A stretch of DNA of 64,000 nt from NCBI RefSeq assembly GCF_023065955.2, contig NW_026622808.1:40994475-41058474 (forward strand). Direction: 5' to 3'. Every line of letters begins with the position of its first letter. Position 1 is the first letter of the stretch. The position numbers and the translations under genes are program-made. Below the pieces are notes generated by a model, which ran no database searches, was not told the origin of the DNA, and saw only the letters and a program-made list of their open reading frames with translations. Source of the DNA: Ursus arctos. Lineage: Eukaryota; Chordata; Mammalia; Carnivora; Ursidae. Below are positions 33,450 to 44,373 of the stretch, in pieces.

Positions 33450-33875
33450 TAGAGGTCAGCAAACTATAGTCCAAAGGTGAAATCCAGCCCACCAACTGTT
33501 TTTTGTAAAAAAAAGTTTTTTTTTAAAAAATATTTTATTTATTTGAGAGAGGGAGAGAGAGAGCATGAGCAGGGGGAAGGAGCAGAGAGAGAAGCAGCCT
33601 CCCAGCAGAGCAGGGGGCCCAACATGGGGCTCGATCCCAGGACCCTGAGATCGTGACTTGAGCCAAAGGCAGACGCTTAACCAACTGAGCCACCCAGGCA
33701 TCCCATGTAAATAAAGTTTTATTAGAACACAGCCATAGCTATTTTTTCATGTATTCTGTGGCTGCTTTTGTGATACAACAGCAGAGCTGAATAGTTGTGA
33801 CACAGACCTTCGGGCTTGCAACACCTAAAATATTTGTTATCTGGCCTTTAACAGAAAAAGTTTGCTGACTATTTA
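33450..33875. mobile_element. MER3-like hAT-Charlie MITE, interrupted by a SINE
   Basis: The ends form an inverted terminal repeat: 'gaggtcagcaaactatagtc' at the left and 'gaaaaagtttgctgact' at the right. Interior phrases 'ataaagttttattagaacac', 'tctgtggctgcttttgtgat' and 'cacctaaaatatttgttatc' are typical of a widespread mammalian non-autonomous hAT. I recall it as MER3, but the name is from memory. The element is split by the SINE at 33525-33704. Confidence 0.85.
33525..33704 (-). mobile_element. Carnivore tRNA-Lys SINE nested in MER3-like element
   Basis: Antisense SINE: 'aaaaaatattttatttattt', a GA-rich stretch, then 'gagccacccaggcatccc'. The host sequence gtaaataaagtttt is present on both sides (33505-33520, with substitutions, and 33707-33720), giving a ~14-bp target-site duplication. 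This marks a true retrotransposition into the older element. The frame at 33456-33701 minus is spurious. Confidence 0.96.
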
Positions 33876-34029
33876 TCTAAAAGTCCCAGAAGACTTTGTA
33901 TAAGAGGTGGAACTTGATGACAAAAAAAAAAGATTAGAATTTTGAGTACAGGAGAAGGCATCACAGACCCTGAATCCTAATTTGGCCTGACTACATAGAA
34001 AAAGTAGAAAGAGAGACCTGGAGGAAGTA
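33876..34029. other. Unique sequence
   Basis: No repeat recognised. Confidence 0.4.
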
Positions 34030-34145
34030 GCAGTTTGAACCTCATTATTGTAATTTGTAAAATGGAGATGGCACCACCTGCTCAGACTGCCTTCTAAGTT
34101 TCAGTGGGTTGGATGACAACAGTAGGTAATAAATAATAATTAATA
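34030..34145 (+). mobile_element. Possible MIR fragment
   Basis: 'gtttgaacctcattattgta' then 'atttgtaaaatggagatggc' resembles the sense MIR core. The rest is eroded. Confidence 0.5.
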
Positions 34146-34149
34146 GCTA

Positions 34150-34255
34150 CATTTTAGTGCATGCTAATTGAGCAGACATTTTTGCTAAGCCATTTACATG
34201 CAACATCTTATAGTATCTTACACGAAATCTCAGTATAAGCCAGTGAAAGGTTGCT
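34150..34255 (-). mobile_element. Possible MIR fragment, antisense
   Basis: 'tgctaagccatttacatgca', 'acatcttatagtatcttaca' and 'cagtataagccagtgaaagg' resemble the antisense MIR tail. It faces the preceding copy. Confidence 0.45.
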
Positions 34256-37200
34256 TGGTGTAAAGGAGTTACTGACTAGAAACTAGTAATGTGCTTTTTA
34301 AATTTTGTCTGAGAATTTGATCTTTGCCCTTTGCCTGTTAGTCCAAGGGTGGCATCTACCTGGGGTTTTATGTGGGAGTGAGGAGGAGGATTAGGATTAG
34401 TTAAGGAAGCCAGAGACAAAAAGGAGGTGATCCTTAGCTTCTGAGATGCAAAGAAAACTTGCAAGTTGGATAATTTCCCCGAAATAATATTTACATTTTT
34501 TATTGCCTCTGTTGGTGTATTGGGGTGAGGCCAAGTATGGAGGATCTAGTTTATAATATTGTCTGCACGCTGTGGAGCAGATATTTCTTCTGCTCAGGCA
34601 GCTAGGCTGGCTCTAAGGTATCAGGATATAGGGGAGGTAAAGGACAAACAGCCCAGCCGTTTTCTGGTCTGGCAAATGGTAGGAGGAGAAACAGGTGAGT
34701 GGAGAGGAAGAACAAGAAGAAAGGGGGCAGGTATGTCACATAAGGGAGGATTTAATTGAGGGAAGGAGTTATTGCCCATGCCACTGAGGAATTTGGACAA
34801 GGACCTCATCTTGGATAGCCCCGGAATTCATCCTGGAAAGCTGAGCAGGTGGAACTTCAGGGCTTTGGCTATCCTGGCTGTGCTCAACCCTGCAGTGTGG
34901 GCACTTCGTGTAAGCCATGCACCTGCCATGGGGCTTTCTGTAACATGGCTGTGCAAGAAAGATACTGCAGAGATCTGGGTCTGTAGGCAGCAGGAGTGAG
35001 GAGAGGCCAAGACAGCTGGGGAGCAGCAGTGGGACTGGTCCAGCCTGGCCACAGCGACCAAGGGACAGGAGCTTATTCCTGGAAACTGAGGGTGTCAGAG
35101 CCCCAAACCCTGGGTGTCCCTCACTGTCTGATATCATATAAGACTTACATACCTCACTCAGTAAGATCCCTGCTAAGGGAAGAGATGGGAAAGGAGCCTC
35201 TGAGAGTCTGAGCATTTCTATAAAGAGGGACTGAGCTAAAGAGATGGTTTACTTTTCAGATTAGATTTAGTTTAAAGCAAGATTGTATGTTTAGTTTCCA
35301 CTCTTTTTTCCTCCTGCCCTGCCACTATTCCTACTGGGTGGGGGTGGGGAGGAGTCGGATTAATAATTTTGCTCAAAATTGTTTGCAATTATATGTATTT
35401 TTCTGAACAGTCAAATTGTATTGTCAGCTAAAAGTAACAACCCCTTTACACTATCATCATCCCCAGTGGCACTCATCTGTCTGGCTGCAGAACCACAGCA
35501 CCACTGAAAACTTTAAAGACTTATACAAACTTAGAGCTGCTCTCATCACTGTGATTGTGGTTGTCATTGTTAGGACTTAGGTCACCATGCTAAAATCCAA
35601 ACTGCAGATGTCACAATCGAGGCTGAAACTGGTATCCTGGAAGACATTGGCTGTGTACAAAAGTGACCTGGAATCTAATTAACGAAAGCAGCAACATGGA
35701 GAAGATTGAACCACAGCCCACCCTGGGGATCCCAGGGCAAGGAAGGGGACTGTCCTTCAGAGGCATGTGTTTTTACCCTTCTGTGTTCTGAGTTTCACTT
35801 TAAAGAAATGGTTGAAAGCAGTCTTGGGACTGGAAGGACCTTTAGACCTGGAGGAGAGTTTGCAAGGAAGTGGTTTGTCTTCTGGCTCGGCAGTCTAAGA
35901 CCAGTTTCCTAGAGTTGGTAGGGAGGGAAGAGCAGGTGGCAGTTAGCTAGCAGGGCGGAGAGGGGAAAGGGTAGGAGCTGGAGAGGTGAGAACTCTGACT
36001 CCTGGTGATGGAGAGGTGGTGAGGAGGAGTGGTGTTTTTCCTCCCTATGAAAAATCTAGAGTTACCCTTTGAAACCTTGGCTGTGGTCTGACTAGCTGGC
36101 AAATACTCCCATGTGCCAGAAAGAGAAGGGCTGCTGAGCCCTTAGACACCATCTGCTGAGCATGTCCCGGCACATGCCAGCTGCCTGACTGAGTGATTTG
36201 GAAGTTACTTGTGTTTCAGGCTCTAAGCACAATCTCCAACGCTGTCTTCCTACCAGGAAACTTTCTGTCCCTCCTGAAGAGGTCTTAGAACTCTCTGATA
36301 TTCCCGTGAGGAGAAGCTTCAAGCCAGCCATTTGGAACTTCCATTTGATATAGGAAAAATATTTTTTTTAAAAAAAATAGGCAGAGTTGTGAAGTGTATA
36401 TAATAAGGCCTGGCTTGGGCACCTGGACACAGAGCCTTCATCCCAAATCTCTTCCAGCAGGTAGGCAGAGTTCCAAGTTACAAACTATAGTGCTGAAATG
36501 TGGGATCCAAACATGCCCAACATCTCCACCTACCAGAGCAGGCAAGGGGAGGAACCAGACCTGAGTAGGATTTAGTCTAACAACAGCATTTGTTCCATGA
36601 ACATTTGCTTGTTTGCATCGGCCTCCGTGAGATATTTAAAAAGAAAAGGGATGGGCCTGTGGATAAGCTTTTCCCTCTGTTGCAGGGAACTGCACCATCT
36701 AGATTTTCAGTAATGAGTATATAATTATTTGCTTCTCAGAAAAAAAAAAAATCTTTAAAAGATAGGAATAAAAACCTGGATCTTAACAGCTGTTGACATC
36801 CTGTGCCCTCAGATTGTGATGAGGGGGAGGGAGGGTGAGAGAACAAAGATCTGGGTCTTCTTTTAAGGCTTCATCGCTGCCTGCCCACCCCCGCCGATTT
36901 GGCAGGAAGTATACACACTGCTCTGTTTCAAAAACTAGTCTGGGTAATGGATGCCGTTAGGGAATTATTGTTTAATTTTCTTGGAGGCATTGCTATATTG
37001 TACCACATGAGCACATATAGGAGAAAGTCCTTGTTTGTAGGTTATCTAGGTGGAAACATTAAAGGTGAAGGGTCAAGATGGCTGCTTCCTACTTTGAAGC
37101 AGTTCCTATAAAAAGGTAAATACAAAGCAAGTATTGCAAAAAGTTAATAATTGTTGAGCTCAGTGATTGCTCTATGTGTATTCCTTGTACTCTTCTCTTA

Positions 37201-37509
37201 ATATTTCTATTTGTTTAAAGATTTTTGATAACAAAAATTCAGGAACAAAAACAGCATCAGACATGATTCTCAGGGAAGCATATTGATAGTGGGGAAAAGG
37301 AAATAAATTTGTTCTGAATGCTCCTTAATACCACCTTTCCCCTCTCTTTTCAGACCTGTGTGTTTGTGAAAGACTCTTCATTGCGTTGTTGTTTGTAATA
37401 CCTTTAAATTGGAACTGGGCTTCATTTTCATCACCAGAACAGTGGTGAAATAATTTAAGGTATATCTATATTATGAAAGAACATGGAGAGGAAAGCAATG
37501 TTCCCATGT
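34256..37509. other. Longest unique stretch, GC-richer
   Basis: About 3.2 kb with no transposon I recognise, and visibly GC-richer at 34560-36330 than its neighbours. It contains A runs at about 36362-36376 and 36739-36751. Several short frames overlap on both strands (the largest is 34769-35215 minus, 148 codons), but none has a domain, and I found no convincing paired splice sites. This is the best place in the window to test for an unrecognised exon or lncRNA. Confidence 0.45.
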
Positions 37510-38985
37510 GATATCATTTTTCTTCTACCTAAAGAAATTTTTAACCTTTTCTCGAGTGCAGTTCTATTGCTGATGAATTTTCTTACATTTTGTTTGCCTG
37601 AGAAAGTTTTTATTTTGCTTTCTTTTCTGAAGGATGTTATCATTGGATACAAAATTCTAGGCTTATAGGTTTTCTCTTCTTCAACATTTTCAAGATGTTT
37701 TTCCATTGTCTTCTGATTCTATAGATTTGTAGTTTTTATCAAATTTGGAGTACTTTTAGCCTTTAGTATTTAAAATAGTTCTCTGTAACTCCTTCTTCTA
37801 GGACCCCTACAATGTATATTTCAGACCATTTTCTGTTCTCTTCTCCCTGTGCTTCATTTACTTTACATTCTATTGTTATGTTTTCAAGATTACTGATATT
37901 TTCTTTTGCAAGGTCAAATCTGCTGTTAAATCTATCTACTAAAATTTTTATTTTAGATATTATAATTTTTATCTCTAAAAGTTCCATTTGACTCTCTTTT
38001 AATATGTCTGATTTTTCTCCTCATTAGAGTTATGTTTTCTATGAAATACAAAGCCATTATTATAATAACTGTTTTAACTTTTAACTGATCCTTCTCTATG
38101 AATTCCATCATCTCCATCATCTTCTCCGTGAGTTTCATCATCTAACATTTCCATGTTTGTTTCTGTTGACTGGGTTTTCTCCTGACTGTAGGTCACATTC
38201 TCCTGATTATTATCCCAATTTGTAATTTTTGGTTGGATGCTGTATATTATGTATATTACACAGTTGAGTGTCTAGATTTCATTGTCTTCCTTTAAAGAGT
38301 TTTGGACTTTATATTGAAAGATGTGTGTTTTTCTATCAGCTTGAGCTTATTGAGTCCTTTTTTTTTAGGCTAGGTGAGAGCTAGTTTATAGTAAACTTTA
38401 GGCATAGATCAGCTCTATTACTGAATCATGACCCCTCTTGGGCATCCACTGAATATCCCAGGTGATCACTGTGGACACCGTACTCTGGTTCATTGAAACC
38501 TGAACACCTAACAATCAAATGTGAGCTCTGGCAATTGTTCTGCCTTCTTAACTGAGTCATTCTTTGTCCTGTCTTTTGGAGTTTCACTCTATTCATGCAC
38601 AAATTTGTACTTAGCAAAGACTCCAGGTAACCCCTATGCAACTTTCTGGAGCTCTTTCATTGTGTAGCTTCATCCTTTTTGGAACTCTGCCTACATTTTC
38701 CAGCCATTTCCTCCTCTTCAGTCTCTGATGTATACTTCAGCAAGACCACCAGGCTATATTTGGTTTTCCCTTCCCTGCTCATGGTCTAAAATTGCTTCAG
38801 TCGGAGAAGCAGAACAATTGTAGGGATCACCTTATTTATTTTCCTTCTGTCAGGGATCCCAACCTGTGTTGTCTATTTTCTAATGTCTGAAAGTAGTTAT
38901 TTCATGTATATTGTCCAGTTTTCTAGCTGATTCTTATAGGAGGTTAAATATGGTCCTTATTTCTCCAGTATATCTAATTTTAAAC
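37510..38985 (-). mobile_element. Ancient L1/HAL1-type ORF1 fossil, antisense
   Basis: On the minus strand this reads as the 5' UTR and ORF1 of an old L1 or HAL1 (ORF1-only LINE). Frames at 37763-37987 and 37953-38141 show the coiled-coil-like FNSRFDLAKENISNLEN segment. The frame at 37455-37706 has the C-terminal ORF1 phrase KIKTFSGKQNVRKF. The middle of ORF1 (around 37715-37790) is deleted relative to the usual order. The 5' UTR end lies near 38985. It is inactive and full of stops and frameshifts. Confidence 0.8.
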
Positions 38986-39064
38986 AAAATGATAAATATA
39001 ATTACTTAAATTTAAAAATTAAATTTATTTAAACTATAAAAGAACCCAAACCAATTCATTGATT
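38986..39064. other. AT-rich junction between two L1 fossils
   Basis: A short A/T-rich stretch separates the 5' end of the ORF1 fossil from the 3' end of the next L1. No element recognised. Confidence 0.4.
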
Positions 39065-39134
39065 TATCCCACCCACACCCTCACCCCTTGCTTCTGGCAA
39101 CCACCTATCTGTTCTCTGTATCTATGAGCTTGCC

Positions 39135-39163
39135 GTGTGTGTGTGTGTCTGTGTGTGTGTGTT
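39135..39163. repeat. (TG)n microsatellite inside L1 3' UTR
   Basis: Two TG blocks separated by TC, within the 3' region of the antisense L1. Confidence 0.9.
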
Positions 39164-39782
39164 TATAATTTAGATTCCACATATAAGTGAGATCAAATGT
39201 ATTTGTCTTTCTCTGTCTGACTTACTTCAGTTGCCCTTCATATGCCCTTGAGGTCCATTCATGTTGTCACAAATGACAAAATTTCATTCTTTTTTATGGG
39301 TAAATAATATTCTGCTGTGTATACATATCACAATTTCTTTATCCATTCCTCCATTGATGGGCACTTAGGTTGTTTCCCAGTCTTGGTTATTGTAAATAAT
39401 GCTGCAATGAACATAGGGGCACATATGTCTTTTCAAATTAGTGTTTTTGTTATCTTTGGATAAAAAGCCAGAAGTAGAATTGCTGAATGATGTGGTAGTT
39501 CTAGTTTTAATTTTTTGAGGAACCTCCATACTGTTTCTCATAGAGGCTCCACCAACTTACATTTCCACCAACAGTGCACCATGATTCCTTTTTCTCCACA
39601 TCTTTACCAATACTTCTTGTTTCTAGTCTTTTTCATAATAGCCATTTTAACAGGTATGAGGTGATTACTCCTTGTAGTTTTAATTTGCATTTGCATTTAA
39701 TTAATGATGTAGAGCATCTTTTCATGTACGTGTTGACTATCTACATGTATTCTTTGGAAAAATATCTATTCAGATCTTCTCA

Positions 39783-39986
39783 TTTTTTTAAAAGATTTTA
39801 TTATTTGAGAGAGAGAGAGGGACAGAGAGAGACAGAGACAGAGCACGAGCAGGGGGAAAGGAGGCAGAGGGAGAAGCAGATGCCCCAGTGAGCAGAGAGC
39901 TAGACGCAGGACTCATTCCCAGGACCCTGGGATCATAACCTGAGCCGAAGGCAGATGCTTAACCTGCTGGGCCACCCAGGTGTCCC
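39783..39986 (-). mobile_element. Carnivore tRNA-Lys SINE nested in L1
   Basis: Antisense SINE: 'aaaagattttattatttgag', GA-rich stretch, head ending 'gggccacccaggtgtccc'. L1 text stops at 'cagatcttctcat' and resumes at 'cttctgctcgtgttttattc', so the SINE inserted after the L1. Confidence 0.95.
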
Positions 39987-41540
39987 TTCTGCTCGTGTTT
40001 TATTCAGATTGTTTTATTTCTGTTTTTCTTTGTTGTTGTTTTGCTAATGAGTTCTATGAGCGATTTATATATTTTGCACATTAGCCAAGGTGGAATCAGA
40101 TATATAATTTGTAAATATTTTTTCCCATTCAGTAGGTTACCTTTTCATTCTGCTGATGGTTTTCTTTACTGTGCAGAAACTTTTTAGTTTGATATAATCC
40201 CACGAGTTTATTTTTGCTTTTGTTGCTTTGCTTTTGGTGTCAGATTTCAAAAAAAAAAAAAAAATGTTTGCCAAGACCTATGTCGAAGAGCTTATCACCT
40301 ATGTGTTCTTTTAGAAGTTTTATGGTTTCAGGTCTTATGTTCAAGTCTTAATCCATTTTGAGTTAATTTTTGTGTATGGCGCAAGAGTGTGATTTAGTTT
40401 CATTCTTTTGCACGTGGCTGTCCAGTTTTCCCAACACCGTTTATTGCAGACACTGTCCTTTCCCCATTGTATATTCTTGGCTCCTTTATCTACATTAATT
40501 AACCATATATGCATGAGTTTATTCCTGGGCTTTCTATTCTGTTCCATTGCTCTTTGTATTTGTTTTTATGCTAATACTACATTGTGTTAATCACTAAAGC
40601 TATATAATATAGTTTGCAATTAGGGAATGTGATGCCTCCAGCTTTGTTCTTTTTCTCAAGATTGCTTTAGCTATTTGGGGTCTTTTATGGTTTCATACAA
40701 ATTTTAGATCTCTTTGTTCCATTCCTATGAAAAATTCCAGTGCAAATTTGATAGGGTTTGCATTGACGGTGTAGTTTTCTTTAGATAGTATGGACATTTT
40801 AATAATATTAATTCTTCCTGTCTATGAGCATGGACTATCTTTCCATTTATTTGTGTCATCTTTAATTTCTTTCATTAATGTCTTATAATTTTAAGTATAC
40901 AGGTCTTTCATCTCCTTGGTTAAATATTTTCCTAGTTACTTTATTCTTTCTGATGAAATTTTAGGTGGGATTATTTTCTTAATTTGTCTTTCATTATTAG
41001 TGTACAGGAAACAACAGATTTTTGTATATTGATTTTTGCAGCTTTACTGAATTGTTCATCAGGTCTAACAGTTTTCTGATGGAGTCTTTAGGGTTTTCTA
41101 TATATAATGTCAGTCATCTGTACATAGAGACAGTTTTACTTCTTCCTTTCCAATTTGGATGCTTTTGAAATCTTCTCTTGCTTAATTGCTGTGGCTAAGA
41201 TTTCCAATACCATGTTGAATAAAAATGGCAAGAGTTGGCATCCTTGTCTTATTCCTGACCTTAGAGAAAAAAACTTTTAACTTTTCACCATGGAGTATGA
41301 TTTTAGCTGTGGGCATGTCATATATGGCCTTTATTACATTGAGATATCTTCCTTCTGTATCTGCTTTGTTGAGCATTTATATTGTGGATGTTGAATTTTG
41401 TCAAGTATTTTTTTCTGCATCTATTAAGATAATCATATGATTTTTATCCTTTGTTTTATTAATGTGGTGTATCACATTAACTGATTTGAAGATGTTGAAC
41501 AATCCTTGCATTCCTGGAATAAATCTCACTTGATCATTTT

Positions 41541-42035
41541 ATATGATGGAGAATTTAACGGAGGAAAAATCCTCCAGAAATGTTGTGTAACTTCAGGTAA
41601 TAAGAGCTACAATTTTAAAATGATACTCCCAAGTTTTAAAAATGTGGGAAAGCATAAGATTTTGAAGTAGTTTTTAATTATATGTATCAGACTTAGCATT
41701 TATATAGACTCTGTAGTCTGAAAGATGAGGAAGTTGGGAATACCTTTATTTCCCTCCATCTTGCTTCTTCATTAATTATTTTATATTGATATTTATACAT
41801 TTTTAAAATGGGTAGCATTTGCTTTCTGCTATGTAGCCATAGTTCACCATTTTGGTGTGTCTTAATTCCATGCTGAACTGGATTTAACTCTTATTGATAT
41901 TTTACCACAGCATATCTATTTTTGAGTTCCTCATTTTAAGTTATCATTTATTTGGCTGGTACATCAATCCCTTCCCCCCCGCCCCATAAAAAGACTCATG
42001 GGGAATGTTCTCTGATTCCTTAAGGCTTATGAATT
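41541..42035. other. AT-rich sequence, unclear origin
   Basis: Style and base composition resemble antisense LINE sequence, but I could not place it. It contains a C-rich run at about 41977-41985. Confidence 0.35.
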
Positions 42036-42475
42036 TCTGTTGTCAATCTTGTACTTCCAGTAAACATGGATGGATATAAACTTTCCTCAGAACTTTTCAC
42101 ATATCCATCTATTGCTTTTTATCATCTAATGTTACTGTGGAAAACTCTGAAGTAAGTCTAATATTTCCCCCTTTTACATGAACTAGTTTTTGGCCTATAT
42201 TTCCATAGAAATCATTTTATATATCTTTGAATTTTGGTAGCTTTACTAGACTATCTCTCTTTTAAAAAAAATTTATGTAATTCCAGTATATTTAACAAAC
42301 AGTTTTATATTAGTTCCAGGCATACAATATGTATCAGAATATCTCTTGCTATATTTTCTTTTGTATCAAGTTTTCCTGAGTTATGGTGTGTCCTTTTGTG
42401 ACAGATTTACATCTTAATTTCAAGAAAATTCTTCCCCATTGGGGGTTGTCCTCTTGGAGCTTCTTTTGAAAGATT
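42036..42475 (-). mobile_element. HAL1/L1ME-like fossil, antisense
   Basis: 'tatcatctaatgttactgtg', 'ggaaaactctgaagtaagtc', 'tggtagctttactagactat' and 'gatttacatcttaatttcaa' follow the order of an antisense HAL1/L1ME segment. A younger fragment (42260-42336) interrupts it. Confidence 0.6.
42260..42336 (-). mobile_element. Small carnivore L1 fragment nested in older LINE
   Basis: 'atgtaattccagtatattta', 'acaaacagttttatattagt' and 'tccaggcatacaatatgtat' match the antisense text I associate with carnivore L1 3' UTRs. Host phrases ctatctct and atatctct flank it, a plausible short target duplication. Confidence 0.6.
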
Positions 42476-43714
42476 TCTTGGAATTGGGTAGTGGGAAGAA
42501 GCCAGAGAGTCTTGGGAGGCTGTCAGTGGAGGCTTGAAAGGAGGAAAGGAAACTGCTACTGGAAACTACATATAAGAGAGCCCACATTATACATTAGCAG
42601 GACAGTTGGCCAGACTATTGCTTATAGTAAATTGAAAGATAGAAAATGTACCTAATTAACCTATTTATCTTGCTAAGAATATTTCCAGATAGAATAGTGA
42701 GAGTGTTAACTGACTCTTTTATCTACATGTGATTAAGTACAGTTAGAGAGAGAAACTAAACAAGAAATTGTTTATTTTTAAACAGACTTAGAGGGAGTAT
42801 TTCCAACCCAGAACTTGCTGGATCAGAAACTAAAACTATTTCTCATTCTAATATTCTTAGGGAAAAATTCTCAAAATAAAAAATGGCCTCATGGCAAATA
42901 TAAAATATACAACACTGCCTGTGAAATGTGGCTTTGTGGTCAAGAACCTATAAGAGCCTTTGCTAAGACATTAGAAAGACACAAGGTAGTGCCTCATAGT
43001 TCCTTCCTCATCTAGGAAAAAAAAAAAAAAAAGACTTCTGGTAATTTTAAGGGCATAACTTGTAGACCCTCTCAGCTTGTGCACCACTCAGAGATGACAC
43101 TCTGACTCACAGTTCTAAAGTAGAGAGAGATTTTGTGGGTGTTTCTCTCATCTAATGGAGTGAATTATAATTTGATGAGTAGGAATTCCATTGAGTTTTT
43201 ATAGGAGTTGTATCAGACTAAAAGGTGATAGAAACAGAATACAAAGAGGCCTCGTGGGCCCTAACTTAACAATAAGCAGAAAGCAGGTTGAGAAAGCTAC
43301 TCAGCTGTAACCATGGATGATTTTTTGGTGGTAGAACTGGGTCTTGACGGAGAAAGTTGTGGTCTGTGCCCAGTTGAATTTCGGTGTTGCCATGGTCTGT
43401 TTTTTGTTTCTTATTGCCTTCTTTTTTTTGAATTAGTGTGTTTATTGTAGTGCTTCTGACCCTGCCTCACCATCATATATTGGACATTTGTGGGGGGGAG
43501 GTAGTTAGAAATTTGTCTTTAGATGAAGAGCTGCACTTGAGGGGCCACATTCACATCTGGACCTGGTTTGAATGACAGTATCCTATGCCTTATGTCTAAA
43601 TCTGCTGCTACAATGGATGAGACTCTGGTGATTCTTAGGGGTGAGGGGGGTTCAGTTAGTGTAATGTGATGGATCATTAAGGGTCAGGGGTTCACTTTAG
43701 TGTCATCTAAGGAG
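42476..43714. other. Unique sequence with a poly-A tract
   Basis: No firm repeat recognised. A 17-bp A run (about 43018-43034) directly follows a stop codon of a 66-codon frame (42815-43015). See findings. The remainder, including a G-rich patch at 43491-43500, shows no gene. Confidence 0.4.
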
Positions 43715-44373
43715 CCATGCCTTCCAGTGTGTATGCCCTAGTGCCATTCCTGCTCCATGAGTTTGGGCTGGCTCTGTCACTGTGAAATATGCCAGAAGCA
43801 ATACTGTGTCCATTCTGGGCAGCTTCCACTTCTGTTAGAAGTAACTTAAGAAATCCCATAGCCTCAGGATGGCCCTGCTGTGAGGAAGCTCAAACTAGCC
43901 AGGTAGAGAGACCGAGCGGAAGAGAACCAAGGGACTCAGTCAACAATCCCAGCTGAGCGCTCACCTCCTCGGTACCCAGCAGCCAGTCATCTGAGTGATT
44001 TGTTTTGTCAGTGGATTTCCCAGTTGTACCTCTGCTAAATGTTAATGTAGGATATAGATAAGTGGGGGGCGTGTGGGTGGCTCAGTCATTAAGCGTCTGC
44101 CTTCGGCTCAGGGAGTCCTTGGATCGAGCCCCGCATCCGGCTCCTCCGCTGGGAGCCCGCTTCTTCCTCTCCCACTCCCCCTGCTTGTGTTCCCTCTCTC
44201 CCTGGCTGTCTCTCTCTCTGTCAAATAAATAAATAAAATCTTTAAAAAAAAAAAAAGATAGAGATAAGTGGTCCTCCCCAAGTCCTGTCCAAATTGCAGA
44301 TTTGTGAGAAAATAAGTTTTAAGCCACTAAAATTTTCAGGTACTTTTTAATGCAGCTATAGACAATTGAAACG
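43715..44373 (+). mobile_element. MLT1-type LTR (ERVL-MaLR), interrupted by a SINE
   Basis: Sense MLT1 LTR: 'tgccttccagtgtgtatgcc', 'gggctggctctgtcactgtg', 'tgctgtgaggaagctcaaac', 'gttttaagccactaaaattt' and the terminal 'tgcagctatagacaattgaa'. No internal retroviral sequence is adjacent, so it is a solitary LTR. The SINE at 44066-44256 splits it. Confidence 0.82.
44066..44256 (+). mobile_element. Young-looking carnivore tRNA-Lys SINE nested in MLT1
   Basis: Sense SINE with an intact-looking body ('gtctgccttcggctcaggga', 'ccccctgcttgtgttccctc'), CpGs retained and a 3' tail ending in A13. Target duplication gatatagataagtgg (44051-44065) matches gatagagataagtgg (44257-44271) with one mismatch. 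The body form is the arctoid-like type. Confidence 0.98.

Larger units (their letters stand above)
39065..41540 (-). mobile_element. L1 ORF2/3' UTR fossil, antisense, 5'-truncated
   Basis: About 2.3 kb of L1 excluding a nested SINE. The 3' UTR lies at the left (TG run at 39135-39163, 'cagtcttggttattgtaaat', 'gagaattgctgaatgatg' type text). The ORF2 C-terminal part is in the middle (40341-40547: [24 protein letters not shown]). The reverse-transcriptase region is at the right (41182-41376: YLNVIKAIYDMPTAKIILHG). Frameshifts and stops make it dead. It ends abruptly near 41540, consistent with 5' truncation. Confidence 0.93.

Noticed and set aside
34769..35215. 148-codon minus-strand frame in the GC-richer unique block
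   Set aside because: Two other frames on the opposite strand and another phase cover the same DNA. There is no recognisable domain, signal or splice context.
41182..41376. Reverse-transcriptase-like frame
   Set aside because: It is part of a dead, frameshifted antisense L1, not a separate or functional gene.
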